64,000 nt of DNA from the NCBI GenBank assembly GCA_016710235.1, contig JADJLG010000001.1:2717501-2781500 (forward strand), written 5' to 3'. Positions 1-8,125 of the stretch are shown piece by piece. Position 1 is the first letter of the stretch, and each line of letters begins with the position of its first letter. Origin of the DNA: Saprospiraceae bacterium (lineage in GTDB: Bacteria; Bacteroidota; Bacteroidia; Chitinophagales; Saprospiraceae). Under the pieces are notes generated by a model. That model saw only the letters and a program-made list of their open reading frames with translations, was not told the DNA's origin and ran no database searches. Position numbers and translations under genes: made by a program.

Positions 1-1739
1 GAATGAGTGCCGCACACGAGCTGGTTGAACGTGGATATGAAGTCGAAGTTTACGACAAGAATCCCGTATATGTGGGTGGCAAAGCGCGAAGTATTGATTA
101 TTTCGGTCCTGAGGCACAGCCTTACAAAGTGGCTTTGCCTGGAGAGCATGGATTTCGCTTTTTTCCTGGCTTTTACAAACATATCACGGATACAATGAAG
201 AGGATTCCTTTTCAATCTGGAGGTAAAAAGAAAAGAGTTTTTGATAATTTGACTACTACCACACGTATCATGATTGCCAGATACGGCTTTAAACCAATTG
301 TGACGACTTCTTCTTTTCCTAAACGTTTGTCCGATCTTGAACTCATCATCCATGATCTTTTCAGTGGAATTGACACAGGTCTCACTGAGTCTGAGGTCAA
401 AGTCTTTTCACGTAAAGTCTGGCAGCTGATGACTTGTTGTGATATTCGTATCAATGATGCTTATGAAAGGATTGGTTGGTGGGAATTCCTTGAGGCAGAT
501 CGGTTTCCAGGCCAAGATGGAAAAGCTTGCCCTTATCAAAGTCTGCTCGTGCAAGGTTTGACCAGAACCCTCGTTGCTGCTAAAGCCGAAACAGCAAGTA
601 CTAAAACTGGCGGCAGTATATTCATTCAGCTTTTATATTGTATGCTAGATCCAACCATCAACACGGATCGTGTGCTCAATGGACCAACGAATCAAAAATG
701 GCTAGATCCCTGGAAGGATTATTTACTCAGTAAAGGAGTAAAATATAATTATGGTAATGAAGCTATCAAATTAAATATTAATAGTTCAAAGACCATTATT
801 TCTGCAGAAATTAAAACAAAACAAAGTTCATTTGAAATCAGTGGAGATTATTTTATCCTTGCTATGCCTGTTGAACAAGTCACAAAATTAATTTCAGATG
901 AAATTATCAAAGCAGATCCATGTCTCAAAGTCATCAAACAACTGGCTCCGAGTGTAAGCTGGATGAATGGGATTCAGTACTATTTATCCAAAGATGTAAA
1001 AATAAATGAGGGTCATGTAATTTATAGTGATACAGAGTGGGCTTTGACAAGTATTTCTCAAATCCAATTCTGGGATGGCTATGATATTACTACGAAAGGC
1101 AATGGCAATGTTAAGGGAATACTTAGCGTAGATATCAGTAATTGGTTTAATCCTGGAAGGTATAATAAAAAATGGGCAAGTCAATGTACGAGAGAGGAAG
1201 TCGCCATAGAAGTGTGGGCTCAACTCAAAGACAGTTTGAATATCAACGGTAATATTTTAATATCCGATGATATGTGGATAGACTATTATTTAGACAGGGA
1301 TATCAAAGATGCTACAGACGCTAAAGCAATTGGTGATCAGCACCAGCTCATGAATAGCGAACCACTTTTGGTCAACACTGTAAATTCTTGGGATTTGAGA
1401 CCTGAAGCAGGCTCTGATATTGAAAACTTATTTTTCGCTTCAGATTATGTCCGGACTTATACTGATTTAGCTACCATGGAAGGTGCAAATGAAGCAGCAC
1501 GTCGTGCTGTTAATTGTATTTTAAAGAAAGACAAAAGTTCTGCTTCACTTTGCAAACTTTGGCACCTACATCAACCTGCTATTTTATTGCCTTTTAAATG
1601 GTATGATAAACAACGTTGGAAAAGGGGTTTGCCTTGGTCGGATGAATTTCCATTTTGGTTGACTGCAACTGTTTTCCTTTGGTCAATATTGCTTACAGTG
1701 CCGACATTGATTAAAATAATTATGAAAAAATTTCAATAA
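1..1739 (+). CDS. FAD-dependent amine-oxidase/phytoene-desaturase-like oxidoreductase (5' truncated)
   Basis: The gene is cut by the window edge. The first visible ATG at 3 falls inside the first Rossmann unit (ELVERGYEVEVYDKN), so the dinucleotide-binding GxGxxG loop and true start lie upstream. The next motif, GGKARS, matches the GG...R signature after the FAD beta-alpha-beta unit in amine oxidases, phytoene desaturases and hydroxysqualene dehydroxylases. Near the C terminus FFASDYVRTYTDLATMEGAN matches the FAD-closing motif of the same superfamily. A hydrophobic stretch at about residues 553-572 suggests C-terminal membrane anchoring. About 578 residues are visible. Such enzymes oxidise hydrophobic isoprenoid or amine substrates; which one applies here cannot be read from the sequence. 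It is followed after 10 nt by a membrane-protein gene, probably in the same operon. FAD family is secure, substrate unknown. Confidence 0.8.
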   Translation, partial: MSAAHELVERGYEVEVYDKNPVYVGGKARSIDYFGPEAQPYKVALPGEHGFRFFPGFYKHITDTMKRIPFQSGGKKKRVFDNLTTTTRIMIARYGFKPIVTTSSFPKRLSDLELIIHDLFSGIDTGLTESEVKVFSRKVWQLMTCCDIRINDAYERIGWWEFLEADRFPGQDGKACPYQSLLVQGLTRTLVAAKAETASTKTGGSIFIQLLYCMLDPTINTDRVLNGPTNQKWLDPWKDYLLSKGVKYNYGNEAIKLNINSSKTIISAEIKTKQSSFEISGDYFILAMPVEQVTKLISDEIIKADPCLKVIKQLAPSVSWMNGIQYYLSKDVKINEGHVIYSDTEWALTSISQIQFWDGYDITTKGNGNVKGILSVDISNWFNPGRYNKKWASQCTREEVAIEVWAQLKDSLNINGNILISDDMWIDYYLDRDIKDATDAKAIGDQHQLMNSEPLLVNTVNSWDLRPEAGSDIENLFFASDYVRTYTDLATMEGANEAARRAVNCILKKDKSSASLCKLWHLHQPAILLPFKWYDKQRWKRGLPWSDEFPFWLTATVFLWSILLTVPTLIKIIMKKFQ

Positions 1740-1749
1740 CCACATAATT

Positions 1750-2403
1750 ATGAAAAGTGAAAATTTCAGAACATGGTTTATTCTTTTGAGCATGCCCATT
1801 TCGATGTTGGCGATATTCCTTTTGGATAAGGTTGATTGGGGATGGATTGGAGGAGCGGTTTGGAGTTTTGGGTTTGCTGCAATGTATATCATATATGCAC
1901 AGAATAAAAAAGACGTCGCGATGTGGCGCTTTGTACTATTTACTATTGCGGCTGGATTTACTGAATTGATTGCTGACAAATGGATCGTTGATACTCATAC
2001 ACTATTTTATCCTCAGGATGAACCTTTTTTGGTTGCTTCTCCTATATATATGCCCTTTAGTTGGGTTGTGGTCTTAATACAGATAGGCTATATCGGTCAT
2101 TTATTTCATCATAAATTTAATATAGTCCTCGCTACCATTTTTACAGGAGTGTTAGGATGTTCTGTGATACCTTTTTATGAATATCTTGCTATACATGCAG
2201 GATGGTGGCATTATGAAAATGCTCATTTCTGGGGGATTGTGCCCCGGTATATTTATGTGGCAGAAGGAATACTTATGCTTTCTATCCCTTATTTATTTGA
2301 TCACACTTTGAGGCAGAAGTATGGAATGGTCATAATTCTTGGCGTGTTGCAAGGATTAGTAATGTTGATAGCAAGCATATTTGCTTTTCATTTCTTTTCT
2401 TGA
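1750..2403 (+). CDS. polytopic membrane protein of unknown function
   Basis: This 217-residue protein is not recognised. It is almost entirely hydrophobic, with about six to seven predicted membrane segments separated by short loops (for example residues 7-24, 31-50, 60-75, 97-116, 126-144, 165-185 and 194-215). Aromatic/histidine-rich loops such as HAGWWHYENAHFWG are a visible feature, but I cannot assign them to an active site. It starts 10 nt after the FAD oxidoreductase, and its stop overlaps the possible TTG start of the adenylate cyclase gene, so co-transcription is likely. The pairing with a phytoene-desaturase-like enzyme might hint at isoprenoid or lipid chemistry; that is inference from context only. 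Confidence 0.7.
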   Translation: MKSENFRTWFILLSMPISMLAIFLLDKVDWGWIGGAVWSFGFAAMYIIYAQNKKDVAMWRFVLFTIAAGFTELIADKWIVDTHTLFYPQDEPFLVASPIYMPFSWVVVLIQIGYIGHLFHHKFNIVLATIFTGVLGCSVIPFYEYLAIHAGWWHYENAHFWGIVPRYIYVAEGILMLSIPYLFDHTLRQKYGMVIILGVLQGLVMLIASIFAFHFFS

Positions 2404-2417
2404 ATCAGAGACTCATT

Positions 2418-3638
2418 ATGATTAATTATTTTATACCGAAGGAATATTTTGAGAATGATGAATTGCTCAGGCAAGCCAGATTGTTTGTAATTATCTGTTT
2501 CATTACACCGATGTTTTCAAGCTATTATCTCGTCGTATCTACACTGTATGACATGAAGGTGACTTTCTGGTCTATGTTGTTCAATGCAACCGTGTTCCCG
2601 ATTTTGCCGTTCTTATTCAAGAGAAATATCATTAAACTAGGTTTTCTAACCAACATTTTTATTTTTGTTGGATCGGTAGGAGCCTTTTCATGTGCATTTG
2701 TGAATGGAGGACTGGTCTCCAGCATATTGCCATGGTTGTCATTGCTTCCTGTTTTGAGTGTTTTGCTGAGTAACAAAAAAAATGGAATTTTCTGGTTGAT
2801 TGCTAACTTGTTGGCAATAATTATAGTCGGAATTTTAGATTATTCAGGATTTGGATTTAAAAACGAAATGAAAGAGCATTTTCGACATTATTTTATTGTT
2901 GGGAATTTGGCAGGGTTGAGCTTGATATTGTTCTTGATTGTAAATGTTTTTGAAAATACTAAGAATGAGGCCCTACTTAATCTTGATCGGAAAAACAATC
3001 AGTTGGATGAAGAGCGAAAGAATGCCGATAAACTTCTGCTCAATATACTTCCAAATGATGTTGTCAATGAGTTAAAAGAAAAAGGAAGATCTACCGCAAA
3101 GCATTATCAAAGCGTCACGGTTGTATTTGCAGATTTTGTGGATTTTACATCACTGAGTGAAGAGCTTTCTCCTGAGGAATTAGTTGGGGAATTAGATTCT
3201 TATTTCAGAGAGTTTGATCATATAATTGAGTTGCATGGTCTTGAAAAAATAAAGACAATAGGTGATGCATATCTTGCTGTCTCAGGATTGCCAAAGCAGA
3301 ATTCGGATCATGCAATACATGCTATTTCTGCTGCAAAGGATTTATTGAATTTTGTAAAAAGAAAAATGTCTGATGGGGGCCGATTCGATGTTAGGATAGG
3401 AATCCATTCCGGACCTTTGGTGGCTGGAATAGTCGGGGTGAGAAAATTTGCATTTGATATATGGGGTGATACTGTGAACACTGCTTCCAGAATGCAGAGC
3501 GCAAGCGACCCAGGTAAAATTAATGTTGGTCACACTACTTATGAACTGACTAATAATTTCTTTAAATTTGATCAAAGGGGCAAAATTGCAGTTAAAGGCA
3601 AAGGCGAAATTGAAATGTATTTTTTAAAAACCATTTAA
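2418..3638 (+). CDS. membrane-bound class III adenylate cyclase
   Basis: Converts ATP to cAMP at the inner membrane. The N-terminal ~175 residues hold about six membrane segments and are followed by a short charged linker (about residues 190-210). The cyclase homology domain occupies about residues 215-406. The metal-binding aspartates are visible in FADFVDFT (D239) and KTIGDAY (D283). The transition-state Asn and Arg lie in IWGDTVNTASRM (N354, R358). Lys279 and Asp347 are the residues expected for adenine rather than guanine, so an ATP substrate is favoured. The ATG at 2418 is preferred; a TTG at 2400 overlapping the upstream stop would add six residues. The gene shares an operon with the two upstream genes. 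There is no separate sensor domain, so the membrane part may be the sensor. Confidence 0.85.
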   Translation: MINYFIPKEYFENDELLRQARLFVIICFITPMFSSYYLVVSTLYDMKVTFWSMLFNATVFPILPFLFKRNIIKLGFLTNIFIFVGSVGAFSCAFVNGGLVSSILPWLSLLPVLSVLLSNKKNGIFWLIANLLAIIIVGILDYSGFGFKNEMKEHFRHYFIVGNLAGLSLILFLIVNVFENTKNEALLNLDRKNNQLDEERKNADKLLLNILPNDVVNELKEKGRSTAKHYQSVTVVFADFVDFTSLSEELSPEELVGELDSYFREFDHIIELHGLEKIKTIGDAYLAVSGLPKQNSDHAIHAISAAKDLLNFVKRKMSDGGRFDVRIGIHSGPLVAGIVGVRKFAFDIWGDTVNTASRMQSASDPGKINVGHTTYELTNNFFKFDQRGKIAVKGKGEIEMYFLKTI

Positions 3639-3661
3639 CCGATTTATCTAGTTTGTCTAAG

Positions 3662-3669
3662 TATCTTTG
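3662..3669 (+). promoter_or_regulatory. Bacteroidota -7 element (TATCTTTG) before the HD-domain gene
   Basis: TATCTTTG matches TAnnTTTG, the -7 element used by the primary sigma factor of Bacteroidota. It ends 3 nt before the ATG at 3673, so transcription would start at or next to the start codon, giving a leaderless or near-leaderless mRNA. No -33 TTTG box is seen at the usual spacing. Confidence 0.45.
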
Positions 3670-3672
3670 TAT

Positions 3673-4260
3673 ATGTTATATGGAAAGTTGAAGAGGTACA
3701 TGTTGCAATTTTTAGAGGAAAAGCTAGCAGAGAATCTCTACTATCATGACCTTGGGCATACATTAGAAGTGCTCAATAATATAAGTGAAATTTCAAGATA
3801 CGAGAAAGTGACTAAGTATGAACTTGTGCTTTTAAAAACAGCAGCTTTGTTGCATGATTCTGGTTTTTCATTGAAGTATCAAGACCACGAATCTGAAAGT
3901 CAGAAATTGGCTCGTGAAATACTGCCGCAGTTCAATTACACTCATGTCGAAATTAATACTATATGCAATTTGATTGAGGTCACTAGAATTCCCCAAAAGC
4001 CAACAAATCTTATGGAAAGAATTATCGCCGATGCAGATCTTCTTTATCTAGGAACCGATCGGTTCCTAGATACTGCTGAGAAGTTGTTTCAGGAATTAAA
4101 ATTCTACTCTCTGGTTTCCACGCGTATGCAATGGAATAAAATTCAGAAAGATTTTTTGAACGTCCATCATTTTCATACAGAATATTGTATCGAAAATTAT
4201 AATCTGCCGAAGGCAGAAAACTTGCAGAAGGTTATTGAAGAACTGAATAATTCCAATTGA
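3673..4260 (+). CDS. HD-domain phosphohydrolase-like protein
   Basis: A 195-residue cytoplasmic protein of the HD superfamily, whose members are metal-dependent phosphohydrolases acting on nucleotides or cyclic nucleotides. The metal ligands are visible in order: a His in YYHDLGHT, the paired HD in LLHDSGF, and a later Asp in IIADADLLYLG. No other domain is attached. A TTG at 3667 lies in frame, but the ATG at 3673 is the more likely start. It follows the adenylate cyclase by about 30 nt and its stop overlaps the region of the next gene's start. Proximity to the cyclase makes a role in nucleotide signalling thinkable, but nothing in the sequence identifies the substrate. Confidence 0.75.
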   Translation: MLYGKLKRYMLQFLEEKLAENLYYHDLGHTLEVLNNISEISRYEKVTKYELVLLKTAALLHDSGFSLKYQDHESESQKLAREILPQFNYTHVEINTICNLIEVTRIPQKPTNLMERIIADADLLYLGTDRFLDTAEKLFQELKFYSLVSTRMQWNKIQKDFLNVHHFHTEYCIENYNLPKAENLQKVIEELNNSN

Positions 4261-4262
4261 AA

Positions 4263-5159
4263 ATGAGCTACAGCTTTAAAAAATGGCGTATTGAAGGAAA
4301 AAAGCTCTATACATTTGAGCAATTTTTATTGATGATTATTGGTGTCGGTCTTTCCGTTTTTGCTCTAAAAGGATTCATGATTCCAAATAAGTTTTTAGAT
4401 GGTGGGGTAACTGGTATTTCGATATTTATGCATGAAAAATTCCATTTTTCATTTAGCATTGTTTTTATTATTCTGAACGTGTTGTTTTTGGTGCCTGCTT
4501 ATTTTTATATGGGCAAGTATTTTGCTTTTAGATCATTGATCGTTACTTTTTTATTATCGATCGGAGTTGAATGGATTCACATTCACCCTGTGACCAGTGA
4601 CAAATTGTTAATTGCCATTTTTGGCGGGTGTATTTTGGGGGTAGGAGTGGGCTTAGTTGCACGTACCGGATCTGCATTGGATGGCTTTGAAATACTAGCT
4701 GAATCGACCATTAAAAAAATTGGTTTTAGTATCACCGAAGTTATTCTTTTTTTGAATACTATTTTATTTTTGCTTGCTGCAATTGAATTTGGTATAGAAC
4801 CAGCTATGTACTCGATCATCACTTATTTCGCTGCATTAAAGACTTTCGAATACGTGGTTGATGGTATTGAAGAGTATATTTCATTGACAGTGGTTTCAGG
4901 AAAATCTGAGGAGATAAAAAAAATATTGGTGGGCGACTTTGAAAAAGGTATTACGGTTTACAAGGCAGAGAGAGGATTTTTACCTGGGTCATCGGAGATC
5001 AGTACTCCGTGTGACGTGTTAATGACTATAGTCACTCGGTTTGAACTTTTAGATATAAAGGATAAAATATCAGGAATTGACCCACATGCTTTTGTTTATA
5101 CTTATAAAATAAGGGAGACAAAAGGAGGGATAGTCAAACGTAGAAATATTCATCATTAA
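4263..5159 (+). CDS. YitT family membrane protein (DUF161 + DUF2179)
   Basis: A 298-residue integral membrane protein. The N-terminal part has five to six membrane segments with the glycine-rich loops typical of YitT proteins (FLDGGVTGISIF and GLVARTGSALDGFEILAE). The C-terminal ~85 residues form the soluble DUF2179 domain, recognisable by the GITVYKAERGFL stretch, a ligand-binding-like ferredoxin-fold module in this family. The biological role of YitT proteins is poorly known. Length agrees with the family (about 280-300). It follows the HD gene directly; a TTG at 4257 overlaps that gene's stop, but the ATG at 4263 is preferred. It is probably co-transcribed with the HD gene. Confidence 0.85.
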   Translation: MSYSFKKWRIEGKKLYTFEQFLLMIIGVGLSVFALKGFMIPNKFLDGGVTGISIFMHEKFHFSFSIVFIILNVLFLVPAYFYMGKYFAFRSLIVTFLLSIGVEWIHIHPVTSDKLLIAIFGGCILGVGVGLVARTGSALDGFEILAESTIKKIGFSITEVILFLNTILFLLAAIEFGIEPAMYSIITYFAALKTFEYVVDGIEEYISLTVVSGKSEEIKKILVGDFEKGITVYKAERGFLPGSSEISTPCDVLMTIVTRFELLDIKDKISGIDPHAFVYTYKIRETKGGIVKRRNIHH

Positions 5160-5298
5160 CCCAAAAATTTGGAGTTGGTTTTTAGAGCGTAAACTTGTGT
5201 TTTCTTATTTGTTGTTTAGATTTGTATTGGATAAACCAAATACAATTTTGCTGTTTTTTTTTTAATTAGAAATAGATCTCCAATTTTAAGAATTAAGT

Positions 5299-6225
5299 TT
5301 ACTCAACGAATGAAATATTGGCTTTTTTCCTTTTGCTACGGATATAGGAGTAGTTAATTAAAAGAACACCAAGCAAAGTGATGGCGGCTCCGGTAATGAT
5401 TTTAAAATTGTGAGGCTCGTGAAGTATCACAGCCCCTAAAATTAACGCGATGATAGGATTAATATAACTCTGGATACTTACTATAGTTGCAGGAAGGTGT
5501 TTCAATGCGTAGATATACGCACTATATGCCACAATCGAACCAAAGAAGATCAGGTATAACCATATGAAAACCAAGTCAGGGCCTACGTGCACCGACTTCC
5601 AAGATTCCAGACAAAAGCTTAAAACCGCTACAGGAATGCCACCGAAAACCATATGGAATCCGGCCGTGATAAAGGGAGACACAGGGAATGAATAGTTTTT
5701 GCTCCAAACAGTACCAAGAGCCCAGCATGCTATGGACAAAAAGCTAAGACTTAGCCCAATAATTAATTTGCTGTGATCTCCTGGAGTATGCAATTTGTCA
5801 TAACAGATAATTAGAATACCTATAAATCCGGCACCAATGCCAATCCAACCTTCAGGAGTCAATTTGTCTTCAGGTTTGTAGTACATGGTCATGATCGCTA
5901 TTATTACCGGAGATAGTGCAGCCATGATTGCAGATATACTACTATCGATAAATTGTAATCCGAACGTACCAACCCCATTTCCAACACTGATGAGCAATAT
6001 TCCTAACGGAATTTGTTTTATAAAATAATTTCTATCAGGCCAGGGATTCTTTCTAATGACAAAAAAATAAATCAAGATCAATGTACCTGCAACCAGTTGC
6101 CGCACAGTAGTGAAAAATAATGGTGGCATTCGGCTGACACCAAGTTTGTTTACCAGATATGTAGTTCCCCATATCAGACAAACAACAACCAAAGCAAAAA
6201 TAGCTCTGCCTGAAACTTTCTGCAT
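5299..6225 (-). CDS. EamA/DMT family transporter
   Basis: A 308-residue inner-membrane protein with ten predicted helices arranged as two repeated EamA halves (about residues 7-145 and 155-297). The start of the first half, VCLIWGTTYLVNKLGV, is the classical EamA signature. Members of this drug/metabolite transporter superfamily export amino acids, metabolites or toxic compounds; specificity cannot be read here. The gene is the third in an operon with ferredoxin-NADP reductase and ferredoxin: its ATG shares a base with the ferredoxin stop codon (TAATG arrangement), which implies translational coupling. The tail is rich in Lys and Arg (YIRSKRKKAN), consistent with a cytoplasmic C terminus. Confidence 0.88.
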   Translation of the reverse strand: MQKVSGRAIFALVVVCLIWGTTYLVNKLGVSRMPPLFFTTVRQLVAGTLILIYFFVIRKNPWPDRNYFIKQIPLGILLISVGNGVGTFGLQFIDSSISAIMAALSPVIIAIMTMYYKPEDKLTPEGWIGIGAGFIGILIICYDKLHTPGDHSKLIIGLSLSFLSIACWALGTVWSKNYSFPVSPFITAGFHMVFGGIPVAVLSFCLESWKSVHVGPDLVFIWLYLIFFGSIVAYSAYIYALKHLPATIVSIQSYINPIIALILGAVILHEPHNFKIITGAAITLLGVLLINYSYIRSKRKKANISFVE

Positions 6226-6551
6226 TAGGTATTTGGTGCTAATTCAATTTTTAAATGATCTAGATCCTCCGTAATTGGAATCTGACAAGCCAGTCTGCTA
6301 TTCGGTAATACATGAAAAACCTGGTCCAGCATATCGCGTTCTGGATCCCTCATAACTGGCAATTTATTATTGTTCAGGATATAAATATGACAGCTGGCGC
6401 ACAATGCCATTCCACCGCAAGTGCCATCAACCGGAAGTTCCCAAGCCTTTAGAATTTCCATCAAGCTATACGATTCACCTAATGGCGCTTCGATCATTTT
6501 TTCCTGACCATCTCGGTCTATTACATTTATTTGTATGGTCTCTTTACTCAT
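6225..6551 (-). CDS. 2Fe-2S ferredoxin (adrenodoxin/ISC type)
   Basis: A 108-residue electron carrier. Four cysteine ligands are visible: Cys45, Cys51 and Cys54 in TCGGMALCASC (C-x5-C-x2-C) and Cys89 in RLACQIP. This spacing matches vertebrate-type and bacterial Fdx/adrenodoxin-like ferredoxins rather than plant-type ones. It overlaps the upstream reductase gene by 4 nt and abuts the downstream EamA gene, so the reductase and ferredoxin probably form an electron-transfer pair made from one mRNA. The physiological acceptor is not encoded nearby. Confidence 0.9.
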   Translation of the reverse strand: MSKETIQINVIDRDGQEKMIEAPLGESYSLMEILKAWELPVDGTCGGMALCASCHIYILNNNKLPVMRDPERDMLDQVFHVLPNSRLACQIPITEDLDHLKIELAPNT

Positions 6552-7558
6552 TCTCTATTGATTCCGGTTACTGTGGTATACTTAAAACTTGGCTTTTTAC
6601 CTTTATGTACAATTTTGTAGGCTGATTGAACCATTAGCGTAGCCTCATGAAAACCACATAAGATCAATTTCAACTTACCCGGATATGTATTTATATCCCC
6701 TACGGCAAAAATTCCTTCAATATTGGTTGAATAGTCAAAGGTATTGACCTCGATGGCACTTTTGTCCACCTGAAGTCCCCAATCTCCCATTGGACCTAAT
6801 TTTGGTGTCAAACCAAATAAAGGAATGTAGTAATCGGTAGCTACTTTAACTATTCCTTGTGGTGTGGTGATATCCACTTGTTCCAGTTTTGAGTTCCCTG
6901 ATAATCCGATCACTTCGGACTCAATTATAAGTTTTATTTTACCATCATTTGCCAGTTCCATAATTTTATCTACTGACTCCGGAGCACCTCGGAATTCGGT
7001 CCTTCGATGGACTAGAACCAATTGTTTCGCAATTGGAGCAAGAAAAATACTCCAATCCAGTGCGGAGTCACCTCCTCCTGCGATTACCACTGACTTATCC
7101 CTGAATTTTTCAGGATCTCTGACAATATAATCTACTCCTTTATCCTCGAAACCGTCGATATTGGCTATAGGAGGTTTTCGCGGTTCAAAACAACCTAATC
7201 CACCAGCAATACAAACCACAGGCGCTTCTATTACAGTGTTTCGATTGGTAGTGATTCTAAACCTTCCATCTTCAGTCTTTTCAAGAGTTTCAGCTCTTTC
7301 TCCTAGAGTAAAACCAGGCTTGAAAGGCTCTATTTGCTTCATCAGATTGGCTACCAAATCTCCCGCCAGTACTTCAGGATAGCCCGGAATGTCGTAGATA
7401 GGTTTTTTAGGATATATTTCCGAAAGCTGTCCGCCAACATTCGGAAGCGCATCAATGAGGTGACATTTAAGTTTGACTAAACCTGCTTCGAACACAGTAA
7501 ATAGACCGCAAGGACCTGCTCCGATGATAGCTATATCAGTTTGAATACTTGAATTCAT
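6548..7558 (-). CDS. ferredoxin--NADP+ reductase, thioredoxin-reductase-like type
   Basis: A 336-residue flavoprotein that moves electrons between NADPH and ferredoxin. The N-terminal FAD-binding motif is IIGAGPCGLFTVFEAG, the central NADPH-binding motif is VVIAGGGDSALDW, and the C-terminal FAD motif is GIFAVGDINTYPGK. The CxxC redox pair of true thioredoxin reductases is absent, which places it with YumC/TrxR-like FNRs. Length fits that family (330-350). It is the first gene of the operon, with a TAnnTTTG-like element about 20 nt upstream, and the adjacent ferredoxin is its obvious partner. Confidence 0.9.
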   Translation of the reverse strand: MNSSIQTDIAIIGAGPCGLFTVFEAGLVKLKCHLIDALPNVGGQLSEIYPKKPIYDIPGYPEVLAGDLVANLMKQIEPFKPGFTLGERAETLEKTEDGRFRITTNRNTVIEAPVVCIAGGLGCFEPRKPPIANIDGFEDKGVDYIVRDPEKFRDKSVVIAGGGDSALDWSIFLAPIAKQLVLVHRRTEFRGAPESVDKIMELANDGKIKLIIESEVIGLSGNSKLEQVDITTPQGIVKVATDYYIPLFGLTPKLGPMGDWGLQVDKSAIEVNTFDYSTNIEGIFAVGDINTYPGKLKLILCGFHEATLMVQSAYKIVHKGKKPSFKYTTVTGINRE

Positions 7559-7574
7559 GTAAATTAAATAATGG

Positions 7575-7582
7575 CAAAAATA
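7575..7582 (-). promoter_or_regulatory. possible -7 element (TATTTTTG) of the reductase-ferredoxin operon
   Basis: On the minus strand this reads TATTTTTG, matching TAnnTTTG. It lies 16 nt upstream of the reductase ATG. I see no TTTG box at the standard upstream distance, and the area is AT-rich, so chance is possible. Confidence 0.35.
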
Positions 7583-7627
7583 AAAGTCCTTTTAATCCTT
7601 TTTTAGAAGTTGGAGATCCTTAACTCT

Positions 7628-8125
7628 TTATTGACTGGAAGATTTTCGCAGGACATCCAGTCTTTCAGAAAATGATTTTTCTTCAATTGGATGAATCAGT
7701 AATCCTAATTGTTCCTTTATATCCTCCTGGTGTGCAATTGATTTTTTCATTTTCAAATCAATGTGTAGAAATTTAGTCCACATCAGTGACTTCAATTCCG
7801 ACATATCATCATTCCACATTTGATACTCATTCATGATCATTTTATCAGAAAAATAAATGAGACTTGATTTGATCTGAACAAATTCATTTCGTGCAGCTTC
7901 TCTTAGATATGAAATCTCATGATGAACAATGACCCAGGCCAAACCTCTGGTGCGGGTATATTCCTCAAGATTTAAATCATACTCATGAAAGGCATGATCT
8001 TCTCTTGCTTCAAGCATGTAATCCAAATATCTGGTATTATACAGATGACCCAAGGGATCACAATCTTTAAATCGAATGCGGTATCTTGACTGGGGCTGTT
8101 TATTTATATTATTTGGAATCTTCAT
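7628..8125 (-). CDS. 4HBT-type acyl-CoA thioesterase
   Basis: A 165-residue hotdog-fold protein. The N-terminal stretch RFKDCDPLGHLYNTRYLDYM fits the 4-hydroxybenzoyl-CoA thioesterase signature, in which an Asp near the DPLGH segment is catalytic and the following aromatic-rich helix is the central hotdog helix. Such enzymes hydrolyse acyl-CoA thioesters in the cytoplasm; the acyl chain is unknown. Its 5' end overlaps the 3' end of the oligopeptidase gene by 17 nt in a different frame, so the two are probably co-transcribed with the thioesterase second. No signal peptide is present. Confidence 0.8.
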   Translation of the reverse strand: MKIPNNINKQPQSRYRIRFKDCDPLGHLYNTRYLDYMLEAREDHAFHEYDLNLEEYTRTRGLAWVIVHHEISYLREAARNEFVQIKSSLIYFSDKMIMNEYQMWNDDMSELKSLMWTKFLHIDLKMKKSIAHQEDIKEQLGLLIHPIEEKSFSERLDVLRKSSSQ

